This document shows positions 35,615 to 43,913 of a DNA stretch of 57,549 nt, piece after piece (the stretch's first letter is position 1; each line of letters opens with the position of its first letter). Origin of the DNA: Solibacillus sp. FSL W7-1436 (lineage in GTDB: Bacteria > Bacillota > Bacilli > Bacillales_A > Planococcaceae); the NCBI RefSeq assembly GCF_038007305.1, contig NZ_JBBOWV010000002.1, positions 1 to 57,549 on the forward strand, read 5' to 3'. A program made the translations under genes and the position numbers. The notes below the pieces were generated by a model. That model ran no database searches. It was not told where the DNA came from and saw nothing but the letters and a program-made list of their open reading frames with translations.

Positions 35615-36973
35615 ATGTATAAAATTTTTAATAAACTCGGCAACATTGAAATTAAGAATGATACATTAACGTATCGTATTGAAATTGAACATGTAAACGA
35701 TGATATTGCTGAAATCGAAAAGTCATATAAACAAAAAATTATTGAAGCTCAAACGGATGCGATAATTCCACCGTCCAACATTGAATTTAAGAATCGCTTT
35801 TTATTGGTTCATTACAATATGAAGAATTATCAAAGCATTAACCAATTACGTGAAAATAATTTATATACAAATATCACTTATTTTAACTCATTAATTTATT
35901 TGGCAAAATTATATGAGCAAGGCTTAAATTTTAGCTTTGACCGTTTAAACTTTGTTGTTGATGCAGCTGAAGAAAAAGTGAAAATCTTTTTCGTAGAAAC
36001 TAGTCAGATTAAAGTTTACGAGCAAGTAGATAATATTGTACATGAAGTGCGTAATTTAATTACTTCTACTCTAACTACAGAAAATGAATTTAAGTCCTTA
36101 CCGAAACGCTCTGTATTTATTGATGCAAGCGACAACAATATAAATTTCGTTGAGCGCTTATTCAAAATCGAAACATTAGATGATTTAGAAATCTTTTTAG
36201 ATACTATCTTTTTAGAATTAACCGAAGAAGAATCAATTGCTGCTGAAAATGAAGCTGCTGAACTGGAAGCTCAAACAAAGGGCAAAGGAAAGAAGAAAGT
36301 TAAAAAGAAAAAAGTCACTAAAAAAAGTGCTCCTGTTGCTTATGGTCAAAAGAAAAAGCCGGTGAGCAAAACAGATACAATGTTGAAATATAGTTTAATC
36401 GGGCTTGGGGTAATTGGTTTGTTATTTATTTCAACGCTTTTCCTACCCGATCCGAATAAAACTCAAACAGATATGGCTACGGCCTTTGCAACGCCATCAG
36501 AAGCCGAAAATCAAATAATTGAAGCATATAGAGCTGTTTATAAATCGGATGTAGATGAAAGTTATCAGTTATTAGAAAATCTCGATGCTGACCTTATTAC
36601 AAAAGATGATACTTCAATGTTAATAGATGTATATTATCGAAATGACAAAAGCGTTGAATTAATAAAGAAATATCCATTTATAGCAAACGAGTACATTACG
36701 TATTTAATTAGTAGAGACTTAATTAGTCAAATCGGGACAATATTTGAAGATGTAGAAATTGACAATCCTTATATTAACTTTGAAATTGCATATTTAAATA
36801 ATGACCATGATAACGTATTATTATATAAAGACCAGATCGAATTAAATCCACGTAGACACACACAAATTGTAACATCACTGATTCGTGCCGGTGAAAATAA
36901 AATGGCTTTAGAATTTGCAAAAGAAACAAAAAATCCAGACTTAATTAAGATGGCCGAACAAGCCGGAATATAA
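35615..36973 (+). CDS. EssB/YukC-like pseudokinase membrane protein in a T4SS operon
   Basis: A 452-residue protein. The N-terminal soluble domain (1-200; FLLVHYNMKNYQSINQLREN and FSFDRLNFVVDAAEEKVKIF) resembles the pseudokinase domain of EssB/YukC from type VII secretion. A very basic linker (222-252) precedes a single membrane helix (258-277), and an all-helical extracytoplasmic domain follows. Length and layout match EssB (about 440 residues, one central helix). No EssC, WXG100 or EsaA partner is seen, so it appears to be adopted as a T4SS channel part. The homology is inferred by eye. Confidence 0.6.
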   Translation: MYKIFNKLGNIEIKNDTLTYRIEIEHVNDDIAEIEKSYKQKIIEAQTDAIIPPSNIEFKNRFLLVHYNMKNYQSINQLRENNLYTNITYFNSLIYLAKLYEQGLNFSFDRLNFVVDAAEEKVKIFFVETSQIKVYEQVDNIVHEVRNLITSTLTTENEFKSLPKRSVFIDASDNNINFVERLFKIETLDDLEIFLDTIFLELTEEESIAAENEAAELEAQTKGKGKKKVKKKKVTKKSAPVAYGQKKKPVSKTDTMLKYSLIGLGVIGLLFISTLFLPDPNKTQTDMATAFATPSEAENQIIEAYRAVYKSDVDESYQLLENLDADLITKDDTSMLIDVYYRNDKSVELIKKYPFIANEYITYLISRDLISQIGTIFEDVEIDNPYINFEIAYLNNDHDNVLLYKDQIELNPRRHTQIVTSLIRAGENKMALEFAKETKNPDLIKMAEQAGI

Positions 36974-36997
36974 AAAGGGAAAGGCTGGCTGAAACTT

Positions 36998-37255
36998 GTG
37001 AAAAGGCGAGTAACGAGAGAAGGAAGAGTAAATATTCCAATTGACTATTTAAAAACTTTTGGTATCAAATACAATGATTATGTCGATGTAAGCCATAATG
37101 ATACGGAAATTATCATTAGAAAGTTGCCAAAAGAAGGGTTTTGTCCAATTACAAATAAAGTCTTTCCTAAAAACGAATTAACTAAAATTGGAGAAACTAC
37201 AATTAGCAATGAAGGAATGAAGTTACTCGAAGATTACTTAAAAAAAAATAAGTAA
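36998..37255 (+). CDS. AbrB/SpoVT-like regulator
   Basis: An 85-residue protein. The N-terminal part VTREGRVNIPIDYLKTFGIK is a typical swapped-hairpin AbrB motif, and the C-terminal 40 residues form a small extra domain with one Cys. It is the last gene before the T4SS operon terminator, so it may report on or repress the operon, perhaps at the 29752 promoter. GTG start; the ribosome site is poorly placed. Confidence 0.7.
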   Translation: MKRRVTREGRVNIPIDYLKTFGIKYNDYVDVSHNDTEIIIRKLPKEGFCPITNKVFPKNELTKIGETTISNEGMKLLEDYLKKNK

Positions 37256-37265
37256 AAAATTATCT

Positions 37266-37294
37266 GCCTAATTTAAATGTATTAGGCTTTTTTT
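37266..37294 (+). terminator. Terminator of the T4SS operon
   Basis: GCCTAAT/ATTAGGC followed by TTTTTTTA, 8 bases after the AbrB-like gene. Confidence 0.88.
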
Positions 37295-37298
37295 ATTT

Positions 37299-37338
37299 GA
37301 AAAATAAAAAATGAGAACTATATAATAGCCCTCATTTT
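37299..37338 (-). terminator. Terminator of the 40594-37341 operon
   Basis: AAAATGAG/CTCATTTT with a 15-base loop, followed on the minus strand by TTTATTTTT. It abuts the stop of the gene at 37341. Confidence 0.7.
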
Positions 37339-37340
37339 CT

Positions 37341-37772
37341 TCATCTTCTATGAAATTTTATGCTGCCTATAGCTTCTGCAAATAAGGACATATACATATT
37401 AGCTCTGTACCATACATGATAAAAGAAATTATAGTTTTCTTTTACATATGCCAATCCGTCCATATAGGCATCCTTTTCTAACTTATAATGATTTTCTTTT
37501 GAGTTTTCTTTGATTAGCCCTAAAGCTAATTGTTCTGCATGAAATAGTTCATGCCTTTTAACGACATTATAATAATAGCCCTTTGGATTTTCTTCTTTAT
37601 ATATAAGTACATAAACGATATGATTTTTCGTTGCTTCTAAATCCTTAAAATACCTTTGAATATCAATATATCCATGAGAACTTTTATTCAACTTATTTTG
37701 TTTTCTATACCGTTTTGCTTCTTTGCCATGTAGAACACGTATTGTTAAATGCCCTTTTTTAATTTCTTCCAT
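37341..37772 (-). CDS. Putative HExxH zinc peptidase-like protein
   Basis: A 143-residue protein with RHELFHAEQ near residue 75, a minimal HExxH zinc site, and a helical C-terminal half with a possible third ligand in EKDAYMDG. Small proteins of this type resemble ImmA/IrrE-like or SprT-like peptidases, but no full family match is claimed. It is the last gene of the DUF262-containing operon. A repressor-cleaving role, as for ImmA, would be speculation. Confidence 0.5.
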   Translation of the reverse strand: MEEIKKGHLTIRVLHGKEAKRYRKQNKLNKSSHGYIDIQRYFKDLEATKNHIVYVLIYKEENPKGYYYNVVKRHELFHAEQLALGLIKENSKENHYKLEKDAYMDGLAYVKENYNFFYHVWYRANMYMSLFAEAIGSIKFHRR

Positions 37773-37778
37773 GAAATT

Positions 37779-38282
37779 TTATTTCATTTCTGAAATTTTT
37801 TCTTCAATTACAAAGTCTTGATCTAAAAAAAGTAAATTAGTTCGTGTAATAGGCACTTCAACGATACCGTTCTCTGTCTCAATTTTACGTACACCAATTT
37901 TTTCTACATGGTCAAATTCAACTGCTGCTGGCTTTGTTGCAGCTGCAAGCTCTACAGCAAGTTCATATGTGAAATCTGCTTCGCCTAATTTTTCTGTTAC
38001 TAACATAGCAAAATTAATAATAGTTGGGAGCAATGTTTCTGTATGGATTTGCTCAACTATGTACTGGCCAATAAATGTTTCATCCTTCGACTGTACAAAA
38101 TAGTAACAATTAAATTTATTTTCTTCTAAAATAATTGAACTCGAAATATCAAACTTTATATTTTTTGGTTGGATAAAAAATACGTGGTTAATCTTTGCTG
38201 TTCTATTCAATTCTTCGGAAATAACCATATCAATAGGTTTATTTAAACTTTCAAATTTTATTAATGAGTTTGTACGCTTCAT
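37779..38282 (-). CDS. Hypothetical protein
   Basis: A 167-residue mixed alpha/beta protein without membrane segments, with a short Ala-rich helix (AVELAAATKPAA). No recognised family. It lies 6 bases before the HExxH gene and follows a 45-codon gene. Confidence 0.55.
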   Translation of the reverse strand: MKRTNSLIKFESLNKPIDMVISEELNRTAKINHVFFIQPKNIKFDISSSIILEENKFNCYYFVQSKDETFIGQYIVEQIHTETLLPTIINFAMLVTEKLGEADFTYELAVELAAATKPAAVEFDHVEKIGVRKIETENGIVEVPITRTNLLFLDQDFVIEEKISEMK

Positions 38283-38303
38283 TTTAATGCCTCCAATTTT
38301 TAA

Positions 38304-38441
38304 TTAATACCAATTCACTATTTTAAAGCCTTTAGGAATTTTCATTTCGGCTTCTGTAAAACAAGATTCAATAGTTGAACTGCTTATAGTAATAGTTTCG
38401 ACTTCATTTTCTTTTTCATAAACAAAAGTCATTAAAATCAT
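38304..38441 (-). CDS. Very small hypothetical protein (45 residues)
   Basis: A frame from ATG 38441 to TAA 38304 with a full AAAGGAGG site 11 bases upstream (8 bases less for an internal ATG at 38432). It encodes MILMTFVYEKENEVETITIS and 25 more residues ending NWY. It fills the gap between the DUF262 gene and 38282 in the same direction, so it is probably real. Function unknown. Confidence 0.6.
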   Translation of the reverse strand: MILMTFVYEKENEVETITISSSTIESCFTEAEMKIPKGFKIVNWY

Positions 38442-38481
38442 TTTTAAAAAAACCTCCTTTCTTTTATATTTCGGTTCAATA

Positions 38482-39600
38482 TTATTGGTTAGGAATTAGA
38501 TTGTATATTTCCAGATATTCATTGAAGTGTCTTAACATTTCTTTCATTCTGCCATCGGCTTTAGGGCGATCCGTTGTACCTTTGCCTCCATATTCAGCAT
38601 AATTAGTTGGAATGTCAGTTACGCTTTCCTCGGCCTTTAACGCTAGTTTGAAGGATTCGGCCCACTGATAAAATACATCCGGTTCAATATTCTTCTCGAT
38701 TGCTTCCATAGCTGTTATGACTGTCATAGGGAAATTTACTTTCTTTAAAAGCACTCGTTCTTTTTTAGGGAATACTTCAATTAAATACTCAAAGGCTTGG
38801 CTTACCTTATCAAAGTATTCTAATTTATTTTCTGTATCTGCTTTGAACGTAATTGAATATTGAGATACAACATTTTGAGAAACATTTTTATAAGGATACT
38901 TATTTTCCTTCATCATAATTGTTTGAATGATAGCCGTAATATGTGCATCCGATTTTAATTGTGTTGGTGAAAAGGCTGCCAATTCTCTAACTAATGGGTG
39001 CTCTCCAATTTCATTTAATCGAACACTCCAACCGATCCCCATTAAGGACTTAGCCTTTTGTTGTGGCGTTAATGGCGTACTAGAATTTAATCGGTAAAAT
39101 AAATCTTCAACTTCATCATCTGAAACCTCTTCACTATCAAATGAATAATTTGAAATTGTACATCCTAAAATAGCATCCTGTACCTCAATATCAAGTTCAT
39201 CAAAATATCTGTTTGCCATTTCAAACTCTTCATCTTGCAATGTAACGGTAGGCGTACTGGCATCTAAAGCATATTCGCCACGACAATATGAAAAAATTGA
39301 AGTCAATCGTTGTTTGCCATCAAGTACATAACGGACTTTTGCATTTTCCATTACAACATGCCCTTCCTTCATAATAACTTCACCGTCTTTTGTATGGGCT
39401 TCTCTATCTATCTTCACTATTAAATGAAAGATAGCCGGAACTGGTATACCTTGTGCTAATGAATGGATTAAGTAAGATTTTTGCTCGGGTTTCCATACCC
39501 CGGCTGGGCGTTGAATAGGATAATCAAAAAGTATATTTCGTTTTTTCTCCATCGTTAAAAGCTGCCTTACATTCCATCCGTTTTGTTGTGGTGCTTGCAT
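38482..39600 (-). CDS. DUF262 (GmrSD/ParB-like nuclease fold) protein
   Basis: About 372 residues. The N-terminal domain shows FDYPIQRPAGVWKPEQKSYL and VLDGKQRLTSI, the conserved core of DUF262 (ParB/Srx-like fold of GmrS and related nucleases). The GmrD-type HNH partner (DUF1524) is not visible, so it is a stand-alone DUF262 protein. Such proteins occur in phage-defence and mobile-element contexts. ATG at 39600 with GGAGG 8 bases upstream; a TTG at 39615 overlaps that site. Confidence 0.82.
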   Translation of the reverse strand: MQAPQQNGWNVRQLLTMEKKRNILFDYPIQRPAGVWKPEQKSYLIHSLAQGIPVPAIFHLIVKIDREAHTKDGEVIMKEGHVVMENAKVRYVLDGKQRLTSIFSYCRGEYALDASTPTVTLQDEEFEMANRYFDELDIEVQDAILGCTISNYSFDSEEVSDDEVEDLFYRLNSSTPLTPQQKAKSLMGIGWSVRLNEIGEHPLVRELAAFSPTQLKSDAHITAIIQTIMMKENKYPYKNVSQNVVSQYSITFKADTENKLEYFDKVSQAFEYLIEVFPKKERVLLKKVNFPMTVITAMEAIEKNIEPDVFYQWAESFKLALKAEESVTDIPTNYAEYGGKGTTDRPKADGRMKEMLRHFNEYLEIYNLIPNQ

Positions 39601-39620
39601 TGCGTTCGCCTCCAATTAAT

Positions 39621-40106
39621 TTATTTGATATAAATGTACATTCTCTTATCGTTGTAAACTTCCCCCATTGAGCACAAACCGTTTAAAAATTCTTCTGTAA
39701 TCTTTTTTGGAAGAAATCCCGTTCTCTCCAGGATTATATTTTCAAGTGCAAACTTTTGTTTCGTCACTTTGTAATATTCATCTTTTATTGGGTGCAGCAT
39801 TTTTTTCATTTCTTCATCTAATTCAATTTTGTTATAGCGCTCTAATGTTGATTTGTAATGAAACCACATTTTATTCGTTTCACGTAAAGAATAAAATAAA
39901 GTGATTGTATCGGTTTTCAACATTTGTTTAGTTGTTAATACTGCTGACGGATCAACGTATTCTGGAACGAATTGTTTACGTTTACGGTCAAAGCTTGTCT
40001 CTTCTTCTGTGAAATCCATTTCACAAAAAGTACATGAGAAATATTTAACCTCTTTAAATTCGCCCTCAAAAATTAATTCAGTCCCGCAATATTTACAAGT
40101 ACGCAT
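39621..40106 (-). CDS. Zinc-ribbon protein of unknown function
   Basis: About 161 residues. CKYCGTELIF and FSCTFCEMDF supply two CxxC knuckles in the first 35 residues. The remainder is helical and charged. It lies between two small genes and upstream of the DUF262 gene in one operon; perhaps a DNA- or RNA-binding partner. The ATG at 40106 has AAAGAG 8 bases upstream. Confidence 0.6.
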   Translation of the reverse strand: MRTCKYCGTELIFEGEFKEVKYFSCTFCEMDFTEEETSFDRKRKQFVPEYVDPSAVLTTKQMLKTDTITLFYSLRETNKMWFHYKSTLERYNKIELDEEMKKMLHPIKDEYYKVTKQKFALENIILERTGFLPKKITEEFLNGLCSMGEVYNDKRMYIYIK

Positions 40107-40111
40107 TATAA

Positions 40112-40594
40112 TCACTCTTTCAAATTAGATTTTTTTAAAAACTCCATTACTGTACTTTCTTTCCAATATGGCGTTTTATTTATTATTAAGTCGGCCCCGG
40201 GAATCTTTTTACCTCTTTTGAAATAAACATTGATATTCCCCTGTTTAAAGGGCTTTCCAGTTTTTTCTTCAATTATTTTTGCAAACATCGTTTGAGTTAT
40301 TAAAGTTTCATTTTTCAAAAGATTGTCATTGTATATACTTTTTTCAATGCTTCGCATTAAATCAGTTTCTTTCTGGAAGTATTCAACAATGATATTCAAG
40401 GCGAATAATAAATCTTCATCCGTTAAATATTGGTAAAGCGTATTTAAAGAAAATTGATATTCTTTCGGGTCGTTAATGAATAAAGCCAACTGATAAAAAA
40501 CAAACTCTTTATTCGAAAAGACAACTTCCTCCAAATTTTTTATTTTCTTCTCCACATTTGGGAATCTCTCAAAAATTTTCTGTAAACCTTCCAC
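40112..40594 (-). CDS. Paralogous HTH-like protein, copy 1
   Basis: A 160-residue protein. The C-terminal third (MFAKIIEEKTGKPFKQGNIN, then KIPGADLIINKTPYWKES) resembles a winged or MerR-like DNA-binding unit. It is clearly related to the protein at 43019 (PGADL.IN.TPYW.EST). First gene after a good promoter. Function unknown; regulator of the accessory operon is a reasonable guess. Confidence 0.6.
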   Translation of the reverse strand: MEGLQKIFERFPNVEKKIKNLEEVVFSNKEFVFYQLALFINDPKEYQFSLNTLYQYLTDEDLLFALNIIVEYFQKETDLMRSIEKSIYNDNLLKNETLITQTMFAKIIEEKTGKPFKQGNINVYFKRGKKIPGADLIINKTPYWKESTVMEFLKKSNLKE

Positions 40595-40641
40595 CCAATT
40601 ACCACCTTAAAAAAATTTATACACTATTTGTATCTAATACC

Positions 40642-40670
40642 ATTATAATACAGTTTCGTGATATATACAA
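40642..40670 (-). promoter_or_regulatory. Sigma-A promoter of the DUF262 operon
   Basis: On the minus strand TTGTAT, 17 bases, TATAAT, about 45 bases before the gene at 40594. Confidence 0.75.
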
Positions 40671-40699
40671 GTATTTTGTAGTGAATAACTACAATTATT

Positions 40700-40800
40700 T
40701 TTAGCAATGTGTAAATTAAAAGTACACCTTTATTTATCTTTCATTTAAAGGCCTTTACGCTCGTTAATGAGTAGTGTAAAATTTAAACTGTATAATAACT
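40700..40800 (+). other. Possible resolution (res) site region
   Basis: The inverted repeat GTGTA-N9-TACAC (40709-40727) and further GTGTAAA/TTTAAAC words up to 40795 lie just upstream of the resolvase gene, where res subsites are usually found. A -10 TATAAT is at about 40793. Subsites are not defined clearly. Confidence 0.35.
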
Positions 40801-40848
40801 AATTATCAATATCACAATATATTTGTTAATTTAAGGATGTGAAAGCTT

Positions 40849-41469
40849 ATGATTATCGGTTATGCTCGTGTTAGTTCAAAAGAACAGAATTTACAACGTC
40901 AGATAGAAGCACTGGAACAATATGGCTGCGAAAAAATTTTCACTGAAAAAGAATCAGGCAAAGATTTTAATAATCGTGCCGTTTATCAAGCTTTAAAAAA
41001 GAAGCTTCGATTTGGTGATATATTCGTAGTTAAAGATTTATCTCGTTTTGGTCGAACAAAAGTTGACATCATAAATGAATGGAAATGGTTTCAAGAAAAC
41101 GAAATAGATATTATCATTTTAGATATGCCGATTTTAAATACTACCAATTATAAAAATGTGGAAGGGATCGGCACTCTAGTTAGTGATATTGTTTTAAATT
41201 TACTTAGTTGGATGGTTGAAGAAGAACGAACTCGTATTAAAAAGGCTCAAGCCGAAGGTATTAAAATTGCAAAGGAACAAGGAAAATACAAAGGTCGTCC
41301 CGTGAAATATTCAGCAGACGCAACGGGTCAAGACAAGGTTATTTATGATACGATTATTCGTATGCTCAATAACAACAGTACAATAATGGATATTCATAGA
41401 TACACAAATGTTTCCAGACCAATTATTTATAAAATTCGAGACGAATTAAATGAAGCTGCAACTGTATAA
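40849..41469 (+). CDS. Serine recombinase (resolvase family)
   Basis: A 206-residue protein of the small resolvase/invertase family. MIIGYARVSSKEQNLQRQIE holds the catalytic Ser (S9) and Arg; GDIFVVKDLSRFGRTKVDII matches the second motif. The long E helix with EEERTRIKKAQAEGI and the C-terminal helix-turn-helix (STIMDIHRYTNVSRPIIYKI) are complete. On plasmids it usually resolves multimers. It may also explain past rearrangement between the repeated leader elements, though those do not look like its sites. Confidence 0.9.
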   Translation: MIIGYARVSSKEQNLQRQIEALEQYGCEKIFTEKESGKDFNNRAVYQALKKKLRFGDIFVVKDLSRFGRTKVDIINEWKWFQENEIDIIILDMPILNTTNYKNVEGIGTLVSDIVLNLLSWMVEEERTRIKKAQAEGIKIAKEQGKYKGRPVKYSADATGQDKVIYDTIIRMLNNNSTIMDIHRYTNVSRPIIYKIRDELNEAATV

Positions 41470-41605
41470 ATAGCAAAATTCTTCAAATAAGGCGTTGTAA
41501 TTTCGACTTGAGACGATTTGAGAAATGATTTTCACGTACTCATGTATTCTCGATTACAATTATTAATAGGGTTATTTGCAGCTGTAGCCCCATTTAAAGA
41601 AATAA

Positions 41606-41646
41606 AAGAACCCGGCCCTGTATTTCTAACCGGGTTTCTTTTTTTA
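41606..41646. terminator. Bidirectional terminator
   Basis: AAGAACCCGG with CCGGGTTTCTT around a 14-base loop, T run on the plus strand and TTCTTTTATTT on the minus. It separates the resolvase from the convergent gene at 41644. Confidence 0.8.
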
Positions 41647-42084
41647 TAGTAGCTCTGTCCAGAAAGCTTGTTCGTTATCGTACATTTCCAGATATTCAAC
41701 TTCTGAAAATTTTTTATGTAAACATTCTTTTGAACAATACCAATCCGTGTCATCCACTAAAAATCCATTATCTAATAAATCCTCACACTCTTTGCACTCT
41801 CGGGCAAAATCTTCAAAATAAAGATTTTTAATGACTTCATAATTATAATTTGAAAAGGCTTGATAGTTTTCGATTGGGAAAAAGTCGGCTTCTTCCTCAT
41901 ATTCTTTTTCACTTAAAATAATATACACCGGGCGAACACTATCTTTATGACTTCCATTTTCATCTTCAATTTGTCGTGCTTGTTTTTCATTTTTATAGGC
42001 TACATCAAAAATTGCATGGAACTGATAAATTTTATAAATTACGTGTTCATCTTTTAAGTTTTCTGTATTTGTTGTTTTATTCAT
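41644..42084 (-). CDS. Cys-rich small protein behind leader element B
   Basis: About 146 residues from the ATG at 42084; a longer frame to 42180 runs through the leader RNA and is rejected because AGGGGC lies 9 bases before 42084. It carries ECKECEDLLDN and WYCSKECLHKKF, a probable zinc site, and an acidic first half. No family is recognised. Like 28792 it is governed by the repeated leader. Confidence 0.6.
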   Translation of the reverse strand: MNKTTNTENLKDEHVIYKIYQFHAIFDVAYKNEKQARQIEDENGSHKDSVRPVYIILSEKEYEEEADFFPIENYQAFSNYNYEVIKNLYFEDFARECKECEDLLDNGFLVDDTDWYCSKECLHKKFSEVEYLEMYDNEQAFWTELL

Positions 42085-42659
42085 TTTGTTTTTGCCCCTG
42101 TCTTTTTTAATTTTGTGCGTTCCTTTTGTTAAGCGAATAAGAGAAGTCGAAAGGCTGAATTTTTCCCTTTCGGTAGGCATAGCTCAATATTCAGTAGCAC
42201 GTTCTGTATAGACCGTAACGAAGTGAAGCCACGCCATTTTTTTTAATCAAACTTGTTTGATGCCCTTAAAAAAAATTGCCGTCTATACAGGTTGTGCCAG
42301 CTGTTCGGAGATAACGTGAGCTGTCCCTCACGTTAGAAACGTTACAGCTGTCTGATATATTAGCGTTCGCGTACGAAAGGAAAAATAAGCACATAAAAAG
42401 GACGTGAAACTTGTTCACGTCCTTTCCTCTTTTAATCTTTTCTATTCTTTTCAATTCTTTTGTATTTCGGTTTTGATCTTCTATTGTCGTTCACTCGTTA
42501 AGAAAAGAACAGGAACTTATAAGCTGTTGAGTTTGGCTGCTTGCTGCCATGCTCTACAGCTTATTGTTATCGGGCTTTTTAGAGGGAAGCGAGATGCAAT
42601 AAAAGCCCCTTGCTTTAGCATGGTGGCGTTATTAGCAGACCTTTAGGCAATCCCTAATT
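42085..42659 (-). ncRNA. Structured leader element B (modules 1 and 2 type I)
   Basis: Almost the same as element A over about 560 bases. Differences are informative: the first stem is ATAAGCTGT/ACAGCTTAT here, against ATAATCTGT/ACAGATTAT in A (a compensatory pair change). The start codon of the basic leader frame is ATA rather than ATG, while a GTG frame (20 codons) remains open. Terminator at 42394-42425. The element begins 11 bases after the stop of the gene at 42670. Confidence 0.7.
42394..42425 (-). terminator. Terminator inside leader element B
   Basis: AAAGGACGTGAA/TTCACGTCCTTT, 12 bp, T run on the minus strand; same position as in elements A and C. Confidence 0.8.
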
Positions 42660-42669
42660 AATTGATTTA

Positions 42670-42957
42670 TTAGCTCTCTGTTAGTATAACTTTTAATGCC
42701 CAAACTAAATTGTCTGCATCGATTATTGATGCTTGGTAACTTTTACTTTTAGTATCAAAATAATAAATTTTAACACCCCATCTATTAGCTATTATTACCT
42801 GTACAGATGAACTATCCTTAAGAATTTTAATTGATTTAAAATAATCTCCATTTATGGAATTTGCAATAAGGTTCACAAAATGTCGATTAGTAATATTTAA
42901 CAAATAATCAAAATCAAACTCTCCTTGACCATCTTTAGACCAAACCATTTCCGTCAT
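42670..42957 (-). CDS. Small hypothetical protein
   Basis: About 95 residues from the ATG at 42957 (AAAGGA 9 bases upstream; the ATG at 42975 overlaps that site). Alternating hydrophobic strands (VQVIIANRWGVKIYYFD) suggest a small beta domain. Similar in size and context to the protein at 46176, and both directly precede a leader element. Function unknown. Confidence 0.55.
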   Translation of the reverse strand: MTEMVWSKDGQGEFDFDYLLNITNRHFVNLIANSINGDYFKSIKILKDSSSVQVIIANRWGVKIYYFDTKSKSYQASIIDADNLVWALKVILTES

Positions 42958-43018
42958 AATTAGCATTCCTTTCATTGGAAATTAGGGTTCTACTACTAAA
43001 AAGTATTGAGTTAGTATA

Positions 43019-43510
43019 TTAGCTCCTATTAGTTCCGTTTTTAACTATATAATTGGCTTGGGAATCAATATGAGTTATATTAGTTAAATTTAATTTCTGA
43101 GGATAAAAATTATCATCCTCTAAAGATAAAGCGTACTTTTCTGCTGTGCTCTCGTACCAATAAGGCGTTCCATTAATCGTTAAATCTGCTGCCGGCATTT
43201 TCCCTCGCTTATAATAAGTATTCAGTTTTCTAATATCAAAATTATGGCCATAAGAAGAAAGAATATCTGCAAAAATCTTTTGGTTAATAATCGGATCACT
43301 TTCACGTTGGAAAACAAAATTAGTCGTAGGCTCTAAATACTTTTCTGATAATGCTGCAATCACTAATATTCTTGTTTTTTCTTGCAATGATTTTAATTTA
43401 GAAAAATCATACACATCACCTTTTTTAAACTGTTCCAAAATTTCATTAAGGATTTTTAAATCTTCGATATTTTGCTCTGTCACCATTTTTTCTAATAGTT
43501 CTCTGTACAT
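43019..43510 (-). CDS. Paralogous HTH-like protein, copy 2
   Basis: A 163-residue protein, related to 40112 in its C-terminal half (NTYYKRGKMPAADLTINGTP, then YWYESTAEKY). AAAGGAGG lies 7 bases before the ATG. A 22-bp palindrome lies 81 bases upstream. Probably a small regulator or DNA-binding protein; unproven. Confidence 0.6.
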   Translation of the reverse strand: MYRELLEKMVTEQNIEDLKILNEILEQFKKGDVYDFSKLKSLQEKTRILVIAALSEKYLEPTTNFVFQRESDPIINQKIFADILSSYGHNFDIRKLNTYYKRGKMPAADLTINGTPYWYESTAEKYALSLEDDNFYPQKLNLTNITHIDSQANYIVKNGTNRS

Positions 43511-43590
43511 TAGAAAACCTCCTTTTTCAATTGTTTGTATTAATAAACTGAACTTTGTTTATACTGCTTTTTACACGGTATGATAGATTG

Positions 43591-43612
43591 AGTAGGCTAT
43601 ATATAGCCTACT
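43591..43612. promoter_or_regulatory. Perfect 22-bp palindrome, candidate operator
   Basis: AGTAGGCTATATATAGCCTACT reads the same on both strands. It lies between the genes at 43629 and 43510 without a following T run on either side, so an operator is more likely than a terminator. The HTH-like protein encoded just downstream could bind it. Confidence 0.5.
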
Positions 43613-43628
43613 TAACAATCTTCTCATT

Positions 43629-43895
43629 TCAAGGCGCTTCTAATTCTTCATCAAAAACAATCTTTACTTTTATAAAATCAATTGCCGGATAATGCATGAT
43701 AATTAAGTCTTTACGAGTAGTGGACTTGTCATAGCCATTATGTCCAATGGGTTCATTTAGATAATTTTCTTCAAGAATGAGAGCATCTTCAAATGGGCCT
43801 GTTGCTATAACTGGAATTATTACGATGATCCAATTTATTGAAGTCACATAATTAGAATCATTTACTTTTAATACATAGCGTTTTATAAAAATCAC
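43629..43895 (-). CDS. Small hypothetical protein
   Basis: About 80-88 residues with a hydrophobic stretch (INWIIVIIPVIATG) near residues 20-33 and an acidic end. The start is doubtful: GTG at 43895 overlaps the only GGAG, and no in-frame ATG follows near, so a non-standard start a few codons downstream cannot be excluded. Unknown function. Confidence 0.4.
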   Translation of the reverse strand: MIFIKRYVLKVNDSNYVTSINWIIVIIPVIATGPFEDALILEENYLNEPIGHNGYDKSTTRKDLIIMHYPAIDFIKVKIVFDEELEAP

Positions 43896-43913
43896 TCCAA
43901 TAAGGACATTAAA

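Noticed and set aside
35615-36973. A complete type VII secretion system
   Set aside because: Only the EssB-like protein is seen; no EssC, WXG100 or EsaA gene is in the window.
41644-42180. A longer version of the 41644 gene starting at 42180
   Set aside because: The extra 32 codons lie within the leader RNA, and a better ribosome site precedes the ATG at 42084.
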